A DNA stretch of 64,000 nucleotides from the NCBI GenBank assembly GCA_026707585.1, contig JAPOWQ010000023.1:1-64000 (forward strand). The letters run 5' to 3'. Below are positions 32,234 to 41,585 of the stretch, one piece after another. The translations under genes and the position numbers were made by a program. Numbering within the stretch: position 1 is the first letter of the stretch; the number at the start of each line of letters is the position of its first letter. Below the pieces are notes generated by a model. The model searched no databases and was not told where the DNA came from. It was given only the letters and a program-made list of their open reading frames with translations. Source of the stretch: Chloroflexota bacterium. GTDB taxonomy: Bacteria > Chloroflexota > UBA11872.

Positions 32234-33700
32234 ATGAGCGCCAAGCGACCGCACGTGTTGTTGCTGGTGACGGACCAGCAGCGGGGCGACTGCCTGGGAA
32301 TCGACGACCATCCGGCGTTGCAGACGCCGGCGATGGACGAGATTGGAGCGACGGGCGCGCGGTTCCGTCGCGCCTACGCGGAGTGTCCGCAGTGCATTCC
32401 GGCGCGGCGGACGCTGATGTCGGGCCAGGATCCGTCCACGCACGGGATGTTGCAGAACCACCCGGACACCGAGTGGGACCCGCCGGCGACGCTGTCGGGC
32501 GAACTGCGGGCGGCTGGCTACGAGACGCTGTTGAGCGGCAAGCTGCACCTTTCGCCCAGGCGGAAGCGCTACGGGTTCGACCGGATGGTGCTTGCCGACA
32601 GCACGCGCGGCGGTCCCAACGATTATCTGGACTGGCTGCACGGGGAGATTCCGCTGAGCCGCTGGGCCATGGCGCACGGGGCGACGCCGAACGGGTGGAT
32701 CGGACGCCCGAGTCACCTGCCGGAAGAGCGGACACACGCGTTCTGGTGCGTCTCGGAGGCCATCAATTTCCTGCAGCGGCGGGATCCGAGCGCGCCGTTC
32801 TTCCTGAAGGTGTCGTTTATCGATCCGCATCCGCCGTTCACGCCGCCGCACTTCTACTACGACCGGTACCACTGGCAGGACCTGCCGAATCCGGTAATCG
32901 GGGATTGGGCGGACCCGGTGGAGGCGCCGACGCGGGGGATCGACATCGAGATGCAGGAGGCGCGCTCGCAGGGGCTGGAACTGGACGCCCGGGTGATGCA
33001 CGCCTGCCGGGCGGGGTACTACGGGCTGATCAACCACGTGGACATGCAGATCAGCCGGCTGTTGCAGTACATGAACGACATGCAACTGCTGGACGACACG
33101 CTGGTGGTGTTCGTGTCCGACCACGGCGAGATGCTGGGCGATCACCGCCTGTTTCATAAGTCGTGGCCGTACGAGGCGGCGGCGCGGGTGCCGCTGCTGG
33201 TGATGGGGCCGCCGGCGGCGGGCTATCCAACGCACGTGGTCCGCGACGAGCCGGTGGGCCTGCAGGACGTGATGCCGACGATCCTGGATGGGGTTGGGCT
33301 GGAGGTTCCGGAGTCGGTGACGGGGCGGAGCCTGATGCCGTTCGTGTGCGGGGAGACGCCGAGTTGGCGGGAGACGCTGCACGGGGAGCATTCGGGCGGG
33401 AAGAACCGTCCGGAAACGGCGTGGCACTTCATCACGGACGGCCGCACCAAGTACATCTGGTACAGCCAGTCGGGTCGGGAGCAGTTGTTCGACATAGCCG
33501 AGGACCCGAACGAGACACGGGACCTGGCGACGACGGCGGACCTGGGACCGTGGCGGGAGAGGTTGATCGAGCGGCTGCGGAATCGGCCGGAAGGGTTTAC
33601 GGAGGGGTCGAGGCTAGTGGCAGGGCGGCCGCATGGGCCGATGGTGCCGGGGACGCCGCGGGAGGGGAATGCGGCGGGGGTGTATGGAGGGGCGGCTTAG
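32234..33700 (+). CDS. Sulfatase (formylglycine type)
   Basis: A 488-residue sulfatase. The formylglycine motif is intact: CIPARRTLMSG with Cys54-x-Pro-x-Arg58, the residue that anaerobic or FGE-type maturases convert to the catalytic aldehyde. Metal residues are in LVTDQQRGDC at the start and VFVSDHGEMLGDH near 295. SGKLHLSP and DPHPPFTPP complete the active site. The C-terminal part has YEAAARVPLLVMGP, typical of choline-sulfatase/arylsulfatase-like enzymes. No signal peptide is seen, so it should act in the cytoplasm. It is co-transcribed with the alcohol dehydrogenase. The sulfated substrate is unknown. Confidence 0.92.
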   Translation: MSAKRPHVLLLVTDQQRGDCLGIDDHPALQTPAMDEIGATGARFRRAYAECPQCIPARRTLMSGQDPSTHGMLQNHPDTEWDPPATLSGELRAAGYETLLSGKLHLSPRRKRYGFDRMVLADSTRGGPNDYLDWLHGEIPLSRWAMAHGATPNGWIGRPSHLPEERTHAFWCVSEAINFLQRRDPSAPFFLKVSFIDPHPPFTPPHFYYDRYHWQDLPNPVIGDWADPVEAPTRGIDIEMQEARSQGLELDARVMHACRAGYYGLINHVDMQISRLLQYMNDMQLLDDTLVVFVSDHGEMLGDHRLFHKSWPYEAAARVPLLVMGPPAAGYPTHVVRDEPVGLQDVMPTILDGVGLEVPESVTGRSLMPFVCGETPSWRETLHGEHSGGKNRPETAWHFITDGRTKYIWYSQSGREQLFDIAEDPNETRDLATTADLGPWRERLIERLRNRPEGFTEGSRLVAGRPHGPMVPGTPREGNAAGVYGGAA

Positions 33701-33744
33701 CTAACGACTTTCGGACGGGCAGACCGTCGTACTCGGTCTCGTGC

Positions 33745-34500
33745 CTAGGCTCGACTCCACTCGGCGTGGACGGTGCAAGCGGAGAGTTGGACCCGCCTGA
33801 CTGTAATCTTTGAGTCTGATCTATCGACGGCAACAACCGCCACCGTATTGCCTTCGGCTTGGCACTCAATAAGCGGTGCGTCCCGCGAGAGAACGTCCAA
33901 ACGTGCGGTCTGGACTGAGTCGAAGATGCTGGCCGAAACTTCGACGAGTTGGTAGAGGCTAGGCACTTCGTGAGGCCCCTCTCGGAACGCTCGCAGCATG
34001 ACGATGTGCGTGACCGCCGCCTGGTATTGCCGAAATAACTCCTGTGTGAGGTTGCGACGGTCTCGGGCCGTACGCGCGTCCTGTATCCAGGCAGCTTCGG
34101 TGAGTTTCGATATGTGCAGTGATGTCCTCGAGAGATTCCGAGCGGCTGTCGACTTAAGGGAAAGCCGCCTTTCGGGTCCCGCGCCTGGCCGAACGGTCAA
34201 ATCGACGAATCGTTGAGTCTTGGACCCTGGAGGATCGATCGGCCACCCGAGGTGTTCACAGGCGTTCCTGAATACAGTCTCGAAGGCGGTCAGACCCAGA
34301 GTTTCGGTTGTAGCGCTGTGGTGGACCGACAGGGCGAGGCCGAAGTACTCGATCCATTCCTCGGATCCCGTAAGCCATGTGCCGCGCTGCTTGATCTCGG
34401 CGGTGGGCGGGTTGGCCAAAGACTCCATGACCCTGCCTACGAACTCAATCTTGACTGGTGAGAAAGCGTCGAGTTTCGCCTTGAGTTCTGCGAGGGTCAC
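33745..34500 (-). CDS. Type II restriction endonuclease, XcyI/Cfr9I type (predicted CCCGGG)
   Basis: A 251-residue protein whose central region (TAFETVFRNACEHLGW, TQRFVDLTV, RRLSLKSTAARN, HISKLTEAAWIQD) matches what I recall of XcyI/Cfr9I endonucleases, which cut CCCGGG. A PD-(D/E)xK-like core is visible as Glu74, Asp100 and Ser114-Leu-Lys116. The ending DRSDSKITVRRV...CTVHAEW is also family-like. GTG 34500 overlaps the last base of the methyltransferase stop, so the enzyme follows its protecting methylase on one transcript. The gene is AT-richer than its neighbours, suggesting transfer. Specificity is inferred from family resemblance. Confidence 0.78.
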   Translation of the reverse strand: MTLAELKAKLDAFSPVKIEFVGRVMESLANPPTAEIKQRGTWLTGSEEWIEYFGLALSVHHSATTETLGLTAFETVFRNACEHLGWPIDPPGSKTQRFVDLTVRPGAGPERRLSLKSTAARNLSRTSLHISKLTEAAWIQDARTARDRRNLTQELFRQYQAAVTHIVMLRAFREGPHEVPSLYQLVEVSASIFDSVQTARLDVLSRDAPLIECQAEGNTVAVVAVDRSDSKITVRRVQLSACTVHAEWSRA

Positions 34501-35444
34501 TACCCACGCATCCGTCGTTCGATCAGATCCACGAAGTCCGGCTTGATCTCGATGCCTACCCAGGCGCATTCGAGATCGCGGCCGGCGAGGAGCGTCGTGC
34601 CCGATCCGGCATAGGGATCCAGGACGACGCTGTTGCGCCTGCTGGTAATCGACAGGCAGCGCCGCGCCAGAGTCATCGGCATCATGGCCGGGTGATCGTC
34701 GGCACTGCCGTTCGTTCGCCGAAGCGGCTCCGTAGGGATGTCCCAAACGGTTCGAAGGCGACGGTCACGCGGGCCTTTGACGGCTTGCTGGTCGTAGTAG
34801 TAGTCCTGCTGTTTGGACAGCAGAAACAGCGTTTCGTGCGCCTTGGTTGGACGATCGCCTACGGATTCAGGATGCGCGTTTGGCTTGTGCCAGATCACTT
34901 CGCTTCGGATCCACCAGCCCACGTCCTGCAGCGCGAAGGCCAGGCGCCATGGAACGCCGATCAGGTCCTTTGGCTTCAAGCCCGACGGGGTGGGTGGGCG
35001 TACGCTCATTGCGCGAGCGCTGTTCTTACGGTCAGGGGCGCGGTATCTGCGATTGCCGGACGTATATGAATCGCCGACGTTCAGCCACACGGTCCCGTCG
35101 GACCGGAGTACCCGCCTGATCTGCTCAAAGACAGCCACGATGGCGTCCAGATATGCGCCGAGGCTGTCGTCGCGGCCGATCTGATCCTCAACTTCGTAGT
35201 CCCTCAGCGACCAGTAGGGCGGCGACGTAAGGACGGTCTGCACGGACTCGTCGGGTAGAAGCGACAACCCAGCGCGGGCGTCCCCGCAGAGCAGGAGGGG
35301 TCGGTTGATGACCTTGAAGGGCTCCCGGTCCAGATCGTCGACCCGAAGGTGCGGCTGCCACTCTCCAACTTCGGACTCTGGGCGCGCGACAGCCGGAAAC
35401 AGGTTGCTCTGGTGGGCCGGTACAGCTACGTCTCTGCCGCGCAC
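34500..35444 (-). CDS. DNA (cytosine-N4) methyltransferase of the R-M system
   Basis: A 314-residue beta-class amino-methyltransferase. The catalytic motif TSPPYW (73-78) comes before the SAM motif DPYAGSGTT (276-284), the order of beta-class enzymes, and SPPY is typical of N4-cytosine methylation. The middle holds GLKPKDLIGVPWRLAFALQ and WIRSEVIWHKPNAHPES, conserved in such enzymes. It should protect the host at the endonuclease site, predicted CCCGGG. GTG 35444 follows GGGAGGG. The ribosome-binding site itself overlaps a CCCGGG sequence. The methylase is first and the endonuclease second, which favours safe establishment in a new host. Confidence 0.87.
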   Translation of the reverse strand: MRGRDVAVPAHQSNLFPAVARPESEVGEWQPHLRVDDLDREPFKVINRPLLLCGDARAGLSLLPDESVQTVLTSPPYWSLRDYEVEDQIGRDDSLGAYLDAIVAVFEQIRRVLRSDGTVWLNVGDSYTSGNRRYRAPDRKNSARAMSVRPPTPSGLKPKDLIGVPWRLAFALQDVGWWIRSEVIWHKPNAHPESVGDRPTKAHETLFLLSKQQDYYYDQQAVKGPRDRRLRTVWDIPTEPLRRTNGSADDHPAMMPMTLARRCLSITSRRNSVVLDPYAGSGTTLLAGRDLECAWVGIEIKPDFVDLIERRMRG

Positions 35445-35450
35445 GCCAGA

Positions 35451-35460
35451 CCCTCCCGGG
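35451..35460 (-). promoter_or_regulatory. Methyltransferase ribosome-binding site overlapping a CCCGGG site
   Basis: On the minus strand CCCGGG (35455-35460) runs into GGGAGGG (35457-35451), which lies about seven bases before the GTG. The leader of the methyltransferase gene thus carries the sequence the system is predicted to methylate and cut. Confidence 0.55.
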
Positions 35461-35539
35461 GATCCCTGTACATCAACCGATCCCCGATGACGCCAATCTG
35501 CCGCATGGCTTCAGTGTCGCGCCTCGATCCCATTCCTGG

Positions 35540-35779
35540 CTAGCGGAAGAAGCGGAGGATGATGTTGATGAGGATGGTGAGGATGAGGCTGAGGATGAGC
35601 ATGGAGGCGAGGGGGAAGAAGAAGGAGAAGCGTTCGCGTTCGATGGCGATGTCGCCGGGGAGGCGGCCGAAGAACGGGATCTGACCGAGGAGGACCAGGA
35701 GGACGCCGGCGGCAAGGAGCAGGCCGCCCGCGATGATGAGGAGGCGGCCGAGGCCGCCGACGTTGAAGTCGCCGTCCAT
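35540..35779 (-). CDS. DUF2905 family membrane protein
   Basis: A 79-residue protein with two hydrophobic helices (LGRLLIIAGGLLLAAGVLLVLLG and FFPLASMLILSLILTILINIIL) around the family signature GRLPGDIAIER. DUF2905 proteins are small bacterial membrane proteins of unknown function, often near DNA-repair or tRNA-modification genes, which is not the case here. The length is normal for the family. It is divergent from the FAD oxidoreductase gene. Confidence 0.85.
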   Translation of the reverse strand: MDGDFNVGGLGRLLIIAGGLLLAAGVLLVLLGQIPFFGRLPGDIAIERERFSFFFPLASMLILSLILTILINIILRFFR

Positions 35780-35869
35780 GGGTCAATGGTAGGGCTCCGG
35801 CGGTTATGGCCTGGGCGTGGCATGTGAAACGATGCGCGCGGATGAGCCAGAAGGGAACGGACGCGGGCG

Positions 35870-37930
35870 ATGCAGGCTGAACCAGGGGAGACCACGCAGA
35901 CCGACGTGGCGGTGATTGGAGGAACACCGGCGGGGGTGGCGGCGGCGATTGCGGCGGCGCGCGCGGGGCTGGACGTGGTGCTGGTGGAGGCTTCGCGGCA
36001 CCTGGGCGGGCTGATGACGAGCGGGCTGGGGGCTACGGATATCCGGCCCAACGAGTCGGTGGGCGGGATCTTCCGGCGGTTCGTGGGGATGGTGCGGGAG
36101 CACTACGCGTCGACGTACGGCGAAGACTCCGAGCAGGTGCGCGATTGCAACGGGGGCTATCGGTTCGAGCCTTCGGTGGCGGAACGGCTGCTGGAGGCGC
36201 TGGTTGGGGATCAGAAGCGGCTGGAGGTGTGGCGCGGCTGGCGGCTGGCCTGGGAGGGCGGGGCGTCGATTCCGGAGGACGGGCGCTGGCTGGTGGAGAC
36301 GGAGCCGGGGGCGGACGTCACGCGGATTGACGAGACGCCGGAGCGGCGGGTGAGCGCGGTGACGCTGGCGGCGGTGGACGAGCGAGGAGCGGCGACCGGC
36401 GAGCGAGTTCGGCTGGAGGCGCGGGTGTTCGTGGACGCGACCTATGAGGGGGACGTGGCGCTGGGGGCGGGGGCGGCGTACCGGATCGGGCGCGAGGGTC
36501 GGGAGGAGTTGGGCGAGTCGCACGCCGGGGTGGTGTACCAGGAATTTCACGACCGTTTGACGTATCCGGGGTCCACGGGGGCGGCGGACCGGCGGATCCA
36601 GGCGTACAACTACCGGCTGTGCCTGACGGACGATCCGGCAAACAGGCGCGAGGTGGAGCGGCCGGCCGACTATGACCGCAGCGTGTTCGCCCGGCTGGTA
36701 GACGACGTGCGGAGCGGGCGGATGCCGGGGTTCTGGGGTCCGCGGGGCGGGACGGCGGTGTTGAACTTCGTGCCGATGCCGAACCGGAAGTCGGACGCGA
36801 ATAACCACCACTACTGCTTCACCTCCAGCGACTGGGCCGAGGCGAACTTCGACTATCCGGAAGCGGGGCCGGAGCGTCGACTGGAGATCGCGGGGGCGCA
36901 CCGGGCGTATACCGAGGGGCTGGTCTGGTTCTGTCAGAACGACGAGGAACTGCCGGCGAAATTCAGGGACGCGGCGCAGGCGTGGGGGCTGGCGGCGGAC
37001 GAGTTCCAGGACAACGGCGGATTCCCGAGGCAGATGTACGTGCGCGAGGGCTGCCGCATCCTGGGCGGCTACCTGTTCAGCGCCGGCGACGCGCTGCTGG
37101 ACAGCTCAGGCGGGCGCTCGCCGACGCACTGGGACAGCGTGGCGTCGGGCGGCTACCAGATCGACTCGCACGCGACCCGACAGCGCGAGGACCTGGGGCT
37201 TGCGGCGGCACCGGACAGAAACGTACCGGACGGGCGGCGGATGGCGCTGGAGGGCTTTATCGGGTTGCACGAGGAGACCGTGCCGTACCAGATTCCCTTC
37301 CGGGTGATGGTGCCGGAGGGAATTGACGGGTTGCTGGTGCCGGTGGCGGTGTCGGCCAGCCACCTGGGGTACGGGACGATCCGCATGGAGCCGGTGTGGA
37401 TGGCGCTGGGAGAAGCGGCAGGCACGGCGGCGACGCTGGCGCTGGAGCGGGGTACGCGGGTGCGGGACGTGCCGCGCGGGGCGTTGCAGCGGGAGCTATT
37501 GGCTGGCGGGCACGTGATTACGTACTTCGAGGACGTTGCGCCCTCCGGGTTTTCGGGATACGAACAGCAGGCGGCGGGCCTGTGGGAGGCGGCGCAGTTC
37601 TGGGGGGCGCGAGGGTTCTTTTCGCACTACGCAGCGCGGCTGAATGATCCACTGACCGCGGGCGACGCTGAGCGATGGGCGTGGCTGGCGCGGCGAGCGG
37701 TGGATCCGTGGCGACCGCTGGAGGTGGACGCGGGGCTGTTTGTCGACCAGACGGTGTGCAGTTGGTCATCGTTCGCGGACATCGTGCGGTCGTGGATGGC
37801 CGAGCCGTCGCCACTCCGAGCGTCGATGGGAGGGTTGCCGGACGTGCCGGAGCGCGCGCGGCCGGATGTGACGATCAGCCGCGGCGACGCCTGCCGGCTG
37901 ATCGACCGGCTGTATGGCGGGCTCGTTTAG
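35870..37930 (+). CDS. FAD-dependent oxidoreductase (FAD_oxidored family)
   Basis: A 686-residue flavoprotein. The N-terminal dinucleotide fold has VAVIGGTPAGVAAAIAAAR, then VLVEASRHLGGLMTSGLG, and a second FAD contact in ARVFVDATYEGDVALGAGAAY. A long middle region carries RQMYVREGCRILGGY and VPYQIPFRVMVPEGIDGLLVPVAVSASHLGYG, typical of the large FAD_oxidored proteins linked to breakdown of plant or algal carbohydrates. The reaction is not known. The last 100 residues have VDQTVCSWSSFADIVRSW and an S-layer-like DACRLIDRLYGG. No signal peptide is evident. Confidence 0.82.
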   Translation: MQAEPGETTQTDVAVIGGTPAGVAAAIAAARAGLDVVLVEASRHLGGLMTSGLGATDIRPNESVGGIFRRFVGMVREHYASTYGEDSEQVRDCNGGYRFEPSVAERLLEALVGDQKRLEVWRGWRLAWEGGASIPEDGRWLVETEPGADVTRIDETPERRVSAVTLAAVDERGAATGERVRLEARVFVDATYEGDVALGAGAAYRIGREGREELGESHAGVVYQEFHDRLTYPGSTGAADRRIQAYNYRLCLTDDPANRREVERPADYDRSVFARLVDDVRSGRMPGFWGPRGGTAVLNFVPMPNRKSDANNHHYCFTSSDWAEANFDYPEAGPERRLEIAGAHRAYTEGLVWFCQNDEELPAKFRDAAQAWGLAADEFQDNGGFPRQMYVREGCRILGGYLFSAGDALLDSSGGRSPTHWDSVASGGYQIDSHATRQREDLGLAAAPDRNVPDGRRMALEGFIGLHEETVPYQIPFRVMVPEGIDGLLVPVAVSASHLGYGTIRMEPVWMALGEAAGTAATLALERGTRVRDVPRGALQRELLAGGHVITYFEDVAPSGFSGYEQQAAGLWEAAQFWGARGFFSHYAARLNDPLTAGDAERWAWLARRAVDPWRPLEVDAGLFVDQTVCSWSSFADIVRSWMAEPSPLRASMGGLPDVPERARPDVTISRGDACRLIDRLYGGLV

Positions 37931-37951
37931 GCACCGCCGGGTCGACCGGAC

Positions 37952-38710
37952 CTAGAACCCGATGTTGCGGAGGATGCGGCGGAAGAAGCCGACGTGTTCG
38001 CCTTCGCGGAAGGTGAGGACGTGGACGTCGCTGCCGGACCAGACGGCCTGGGCGCTGTGGGCTTCCAGGTACTTCGGGTTCCGGGGGTCCTCGCGGATCT
38101 GCACCATCTGGGAGGCGCCGGGGCGCACGTTGAACTCAAGCTCGCTGCCGACCAGGTCGTCGACCGGGATGGTGAACAACTCGGCGGCGGCCGGGTTGGC
38201 GAAGAGCACCTTGCGGGTGGAATCGGCCACGATCACGCCGTCGGGCTGATTCATGACGATGTCGGAAAACCCGGGCTCCTCCGCAACCAGGGTGCGGAGG
38301 CGTTCTTCGGCCGTGGCCGTCCGGCGCTGGCGCTCGATGGCGTAGCGGATGGTGCGGCGCAGCCGTTGCTCCTCGAACTCGCCCTTGACCAGGTAGTCCT
38401 GGGCACCCTGGCCAACGGCCGCGGTTGCCACCATTTCATCGCCCAGTCCCGACAGGATGACGATTGGAACGTCCCCAGCACCCTCTTGCGCGGCTGTGAA
38501 AGTGTCCAGGCCCTGGGTTTCGCCGAGACCGAGGTCCAACAGGATGACGGCGGGATCGAAGTCGCTGACAGCCGCAAGTCCGTCAGCCAGATTGCCGAAG
38601 CTCTGAACTTCGTACTGCACGTCGCTGGTCGGGACGAGCATTTCTTCCAGCAACCGAACGTCGCCGGGGTTGTCCTCGATGACCAGGATGCGGAGCGTCT
38701 GTGCGGCCAT
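37952..38710 (-). CDS. Response regulator with receiver and PAS domains
   Basis: A 252-residue protein. Residues 5-125 form a receiver ([18 protein letters not shown], phosphoacceptor in VILLDLGLGETQGLD, VILSGLGDE and the Lys of YLVKGEF). Residues 150-250 form a PAS-like sensor domain (IVMNQPDGVIVADSTRKVLFANPAAAELF). There is no DNA-binding or kinase output domain, so it probably relays or modulates signals by protein contact. ATG 38710 is chosen because GGGAGGGGAAC precedes it. It is divergent from a GAF histidine kinase gene and near an Rcp1-like receiver, forming a three-gene signalling cluster. Confidence 0.85.
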   Translation of the reverse strand: MAAQTLRILVIEDNPGDVRLLEEMLVPTSDVQYEVQSFGNLADGLAAVSDFDPAVILLDLGLGETQGLDTFTAAQEGAGDVPIVILSGLGDEMVATAAVGQGAQDYLVKGEFEEQRLRRTIRYAIERQRRTATAEERLRTLVAEEPGFSDIVMNQPDGVIVADSTRKVLFANPAAAELFTIPVDDLVGSELEFNVRPGASQMVQIREDPRNPKYLEAHSAQAVWSGSDVHVLTFREGEHVGFFRRILRNIGF

Positions 38711-38865
38711 TGTTCCCCTCCCAGCGGGCGCCGCTTCGTTGCGGCGTCGATCGTTCACATTCGAAGTGTGCCCAAACTGTAACAATTACGGCGCTGCATT
38801 CGTGCCGGCAGAGACCGTGGGCATCAAAACAGGGCACAGGATCGAGAACGCTTGGACGGCAAACC

Positions 38866-40149
38866 GTGACTGAACCGGACAGGCCACGCAACGAGGCCGA
38901 ACGCGATTCGACGCCGATCGAGATCGAGTTCGCGCCGCTGCTGGCTCAACTCGGGCGAATCATGACGTCGTCGGAGAACATCGACGAGGTCTACGACCGC
39001 TTTACCGAGGCCGTGACGTCAGTCATTCCGGCGGACCGGCTGTCGATCGTGGTGGTCGATAGCGACGCCTGGCAGTCCAAGGCTCGCTACTACGCCGGGA
39101 TTGACGTGCCGCTGGCCACCCTGGACGCCTGGCGGCCACTGGACGGGCAGGTGATCGAGACGGTGGTGCGGAGCCAGCAGCCACAGATCGTGGATGAGAG
39201 CAACGTCGCCGCCGTCCTGGCGCAGTCGCCGCGCCTGCAGGACGGCATCGCGGCCGGCCTGCGGACCTGGATGGACGTTCCGGTGATCCTGGAACAGACG
39301 GTGGTTGCGGTGATGCGGTTCATGTCGCGGACGCCGAACGCCTACGACGCTCGCGATGAGGAACTGGCAGTGCTGATTGCCGCGCAGATTGCGGGGGCCG
39401 TTGCGAACGCCCAGTCGATCGAGTCGCTGCTGGCCACGCAGGCCGAACTGGCGCGGTCGAACGAGGAGCTGGAGCAATTCGCCTATGTGGCTTCCCACGA
39501 CTTGCAGGAGCCGCTGCGCATGGTGGCCAGCTACGTGGGGCTGCTGGAGCGGCGCTACCGGGGCCGGCTGGACTCGGACGCCGACGACTTCATCGAGTTT
39601 GCGGTGGACGGGGCGCGGCGCATGCAGGCGCTGCTGAGCGGGCTGCTGGACCTCTCGCGCGTTGGCACCCGCGGGCGCGAGCTTGAGCCCACCGAGAGCG
39701 AAGCTGCACTAAGGGACGCCCTCATCAACCTGGAGCAGGCCATCACCGACGCCGGCGCGGAGGTTTCGCACGAGCCCCTGCCGGCGGTTCTGGGCGACCG
39801 GATGCAACTGACCCAGCTGTTTCAGAACCTTGTCAGCAACGCGGTCAAGTTCAATACAAGCGGCCAGCCTCGGGTGGCGGTGACGGCGATCCGGGCGGGT
39901 GCGCTGTGGGAGTTCGCGGTTGCCGACAACGGCATCGGCATCGATCCGGCGCACTTCGACCGGATATTCCAGGTATTCCAGCGCCTGCACACGCGAGACG
40001 TGTACGAGGGCACGGGAATCGGGCTTTCCGTCTGCCGCAAGATCGTGGAACGCCACGGAGGCACAATCCGGCCCGAGTCGGCCAAGGGCCAGGGCACGAC
40101 GTTTCGGTTTACCCTGAAGGCCGCTGAGGCCGTAAGCGTCGGGAACTGA
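38866..40149 (+). CDS. GAF-domain sensor histidine kinase
   Basis: A 427-residue kinase. The N-terminal GAF domain (about 20-185) lacks an obvious chromophore Cys. A coiled linker ([19 protein letters not shown]) leads to the H-box [23 protein letters not shown], the type found in phytochrome-like kinases. The ATPase part has [13 protein letters not shown] (N box), VADNGIGID (G1), [10 protein letters not shown] (F box) and [18 protein letters not shown] (G2). GTG 38866 is the only reasonable start. There is no transmembrane segment, so it is a cytoplasmic sensor. Its partner is most likely the receiver encoded 64 bases downstream. Confidence 0.88.
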   Translation: MTEPDRPRNEAERDSTPIEIEFAPLLAQLGRIMTSSENIDEVYDRFTEAVTSVIPADRLSIVVVDSDAWQSKARYYAGIDVPLATLDAWRPLDGQVIETVVRSQQPQIVDESNVAAVLAQSPRLQDGIAAGLRTWMDVPVILEQTVVAVMRFMSRTPNAYDARDEELAVLIAAQIAGAVANAQSIESLLATQAELARSNEELEQFAYVASHDLQEPLRMVASYVGLLERRYRGRLDSDADDFIEFAVDGARRMQALLSGLLDLSRVGTRGRELEPTESEAALRDALINLEQAITDAGAEVSHEPLPAVLGDRMQLTQLFQNLVSNAVKFNTSGQPRVAVTAIRAGALWEFAVADNGIGIDPAHFDRIFQVFQRLHTRDVYEGTGIGLSVCRKIVERHGGTIRPESAKGQGTTFRFTLKAAEAVSVGN

Positions 40150-40213
40150 GTCGTGCGTTCCGCGGGTTGGCACCAGATACCCGGATAATCTCGCAAGCGA
40201 AAGGAGGCCAGCC

Positions 40214-40657
40214 ATGGCCCAGGCCAGCGGCGCCCCAATAGAGATCCTGCTGGTCGAAGACAACCCCGGCGACGTGCGCCTGACGCAGGAGGCGGTGCGC
40301 GAGGCCAAAATCCGCAACACGTTGAACGTGGTCAATGACGGGGAACAGGCCATTGCCTACGTGCGCCGGCAGGGCGAATACGCCGACCGGCCGCGACCCG
40401 ACCTGATCCTGCTGGACCTGAATCTGCCCCGGAAGGACGGGCGCGAGGTGTTGCAGGATCTGAAGTGCGACCCCGACCTGCATCGAATTCCGGTGGTGGT
40501 GCTCACCAGTTCGGAGGCCGAGCAGGACATCCTGCGGACGTACGACCTGTACGCCAACGCCTACGTGACAAAGCCGGTGGACCTGGAGCAGTTCATGCGC
40601 GTGGTGTCGTCGATCCAGGACTTCTGGCTCAACATCGTCAAGCTGCCGCCCGAGTAG
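40214..40657 (+). CDS. Single-domain response regulator (Rcp1-like)
   Basis: A 147-residue CheY-like receiver of the Rcp1 type that pairs with phytochrome-like kinases. It shows [18 protein letters not shown], the phosphoacceptor in [26 protein letters not shown] and the conserved Lys in [12 protein letters not shown] perfect AAAGGAGG precedes the ATG. There is no output domain, so the phosphorylated form must act on another protein, possibly the REC-PAS protein encoded nearby. Confidence 0.9.
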   Translation: MAQASGAPIEILLVEDNPGDVRLTQEAVREAKIRNTLNVVNDGEQAIAYVRRQGEYADRPRPDLILLDLNLPRKDGREVLQDLKCDPDLHRIPVVVLTSSEAEQDILRTYDLYANAYVTKPVDLEQFMRVVSSIQDFWLNIVKLPPE

Positions 40658-40690
40658 CGTGCCTCGGCGGGCAATCGAACGCCGTGCGCC

Positions 40691-41443
40691 GTGAGCGAGC
40701 GCGAAGAACAGGGCGGTGTCTACGACGACCTGAAACTGCCGAGCGGGACGTGGCGTCCCTACACCGCGATCCAGATGGTGATGACGGTCGACGGAGCCAT
40801 CAAAGGGCCGACCGACGACTACTGGCCCATCAGCCTGGAGGCCGATCAGCGGACGTTTCGACGGTTTCGGATGCACTTCGACGCGGTGCTGCACGGGGCG
40901 CGCACGCTGGGGATGCGGATCGATCGCTACATGTGGAGCGTGGAACTCCAGCGCGAGCGGCAAAAGCGCGGGCTGCACGAACCGCCGTTGTTCATTGTGG
41001 TGTCGAATTCCGGGCAGATCGATCCGAACGACCGGGTGTTTCAGCGCCGCAGCTATCCGAATGCGCCGCTGGTGGTGGTAGCGGAGACCACCGATGTCGC
41101 GGCAAGTCTTTCAGAGGTGGCGGAAGTCGTCAGGATCGGCGATAAGCGCGTCGACCTTGAAGGCCTGATGCGCTACCTGGCCGCGGAGCGCGGCGTGGGG
41201 CGGCTGGTCTGCGAGGGTGGCGCGATCCTGAACTTCCACATGCTGGCGGCCGGGCTGGTGGACGAGTTCTTTATCACAGTAACTCCGTCGATCATTGGCG
41301 AGCCGAGGCCACGAACGCCGGTCGAAGGCCCGGCGGCGCTGCCGCACGATCAACTGCAACAGTTGGAGTTGGTTAGCACCGTCACGTACGGGGACGAAGT
41401 ATTTCTGCGCTACCGCGTGCTGGACGCAGGCCCGCTCGCATAG
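40691..41443 (+). CDS. RibD C-terminal domain (dihydrofolate reductase-like) protein
   Basis: A 250-residue protein with the RibD C-terminal/DHFR fold: RPYTAIQMVMTVDGAIKG, HFDAVLHGARTLGM (NADPH-binding), PLFIVVSNSGQID, VGRLVCEGGAILNFHMLAAGLVDEFFITVTPSIIGE. RibD reductase uses NADPH to reduce a ribosylated pyrimidine in riboflavin synthesis, but stand-alone copies like this often have other or unknown substrates. No deaminase domain or other rib gene is adjacent. GTG 40691 is used, 33 bases after the receiver stop, so it may share that transcript. Confidence 0.82.
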   Translation: MSEREEQGGVYDDLKLPSGTWRPYTAIQMVMTVDGAIKGPTDDYWPISLEADQRTFRRFRMHFDAVLHGARTLGMRIDRYMWSVELQRERQKRGLHEPPLFIVVSNSGQIDPNDRVFQRRSYPNAPLVVVAETTDVAASLSEVAEVVRIGDKRVDLEGLMRYLAAERGVGRLVCEGGAILNFHMLAAGLVDEFFITVTPSIIGEPRPRTPVEGPAALPHDQLQQLELVSTVTYGDEVFLRYRVLDAGPLA

Positions 41444-41585
41444 CCGCCGAACTGAGGAGATCGAAATAGGCCTACGGGGACCGGTCGTTCGCTATCGTCA
41501 GGCCACCCGAGACGCGGCAAATGTACGGGCGGCGCCAGCGGGGTGGGGGCGCATCGAGCCGAGCGTCAATACGGGGGAGGACCTG

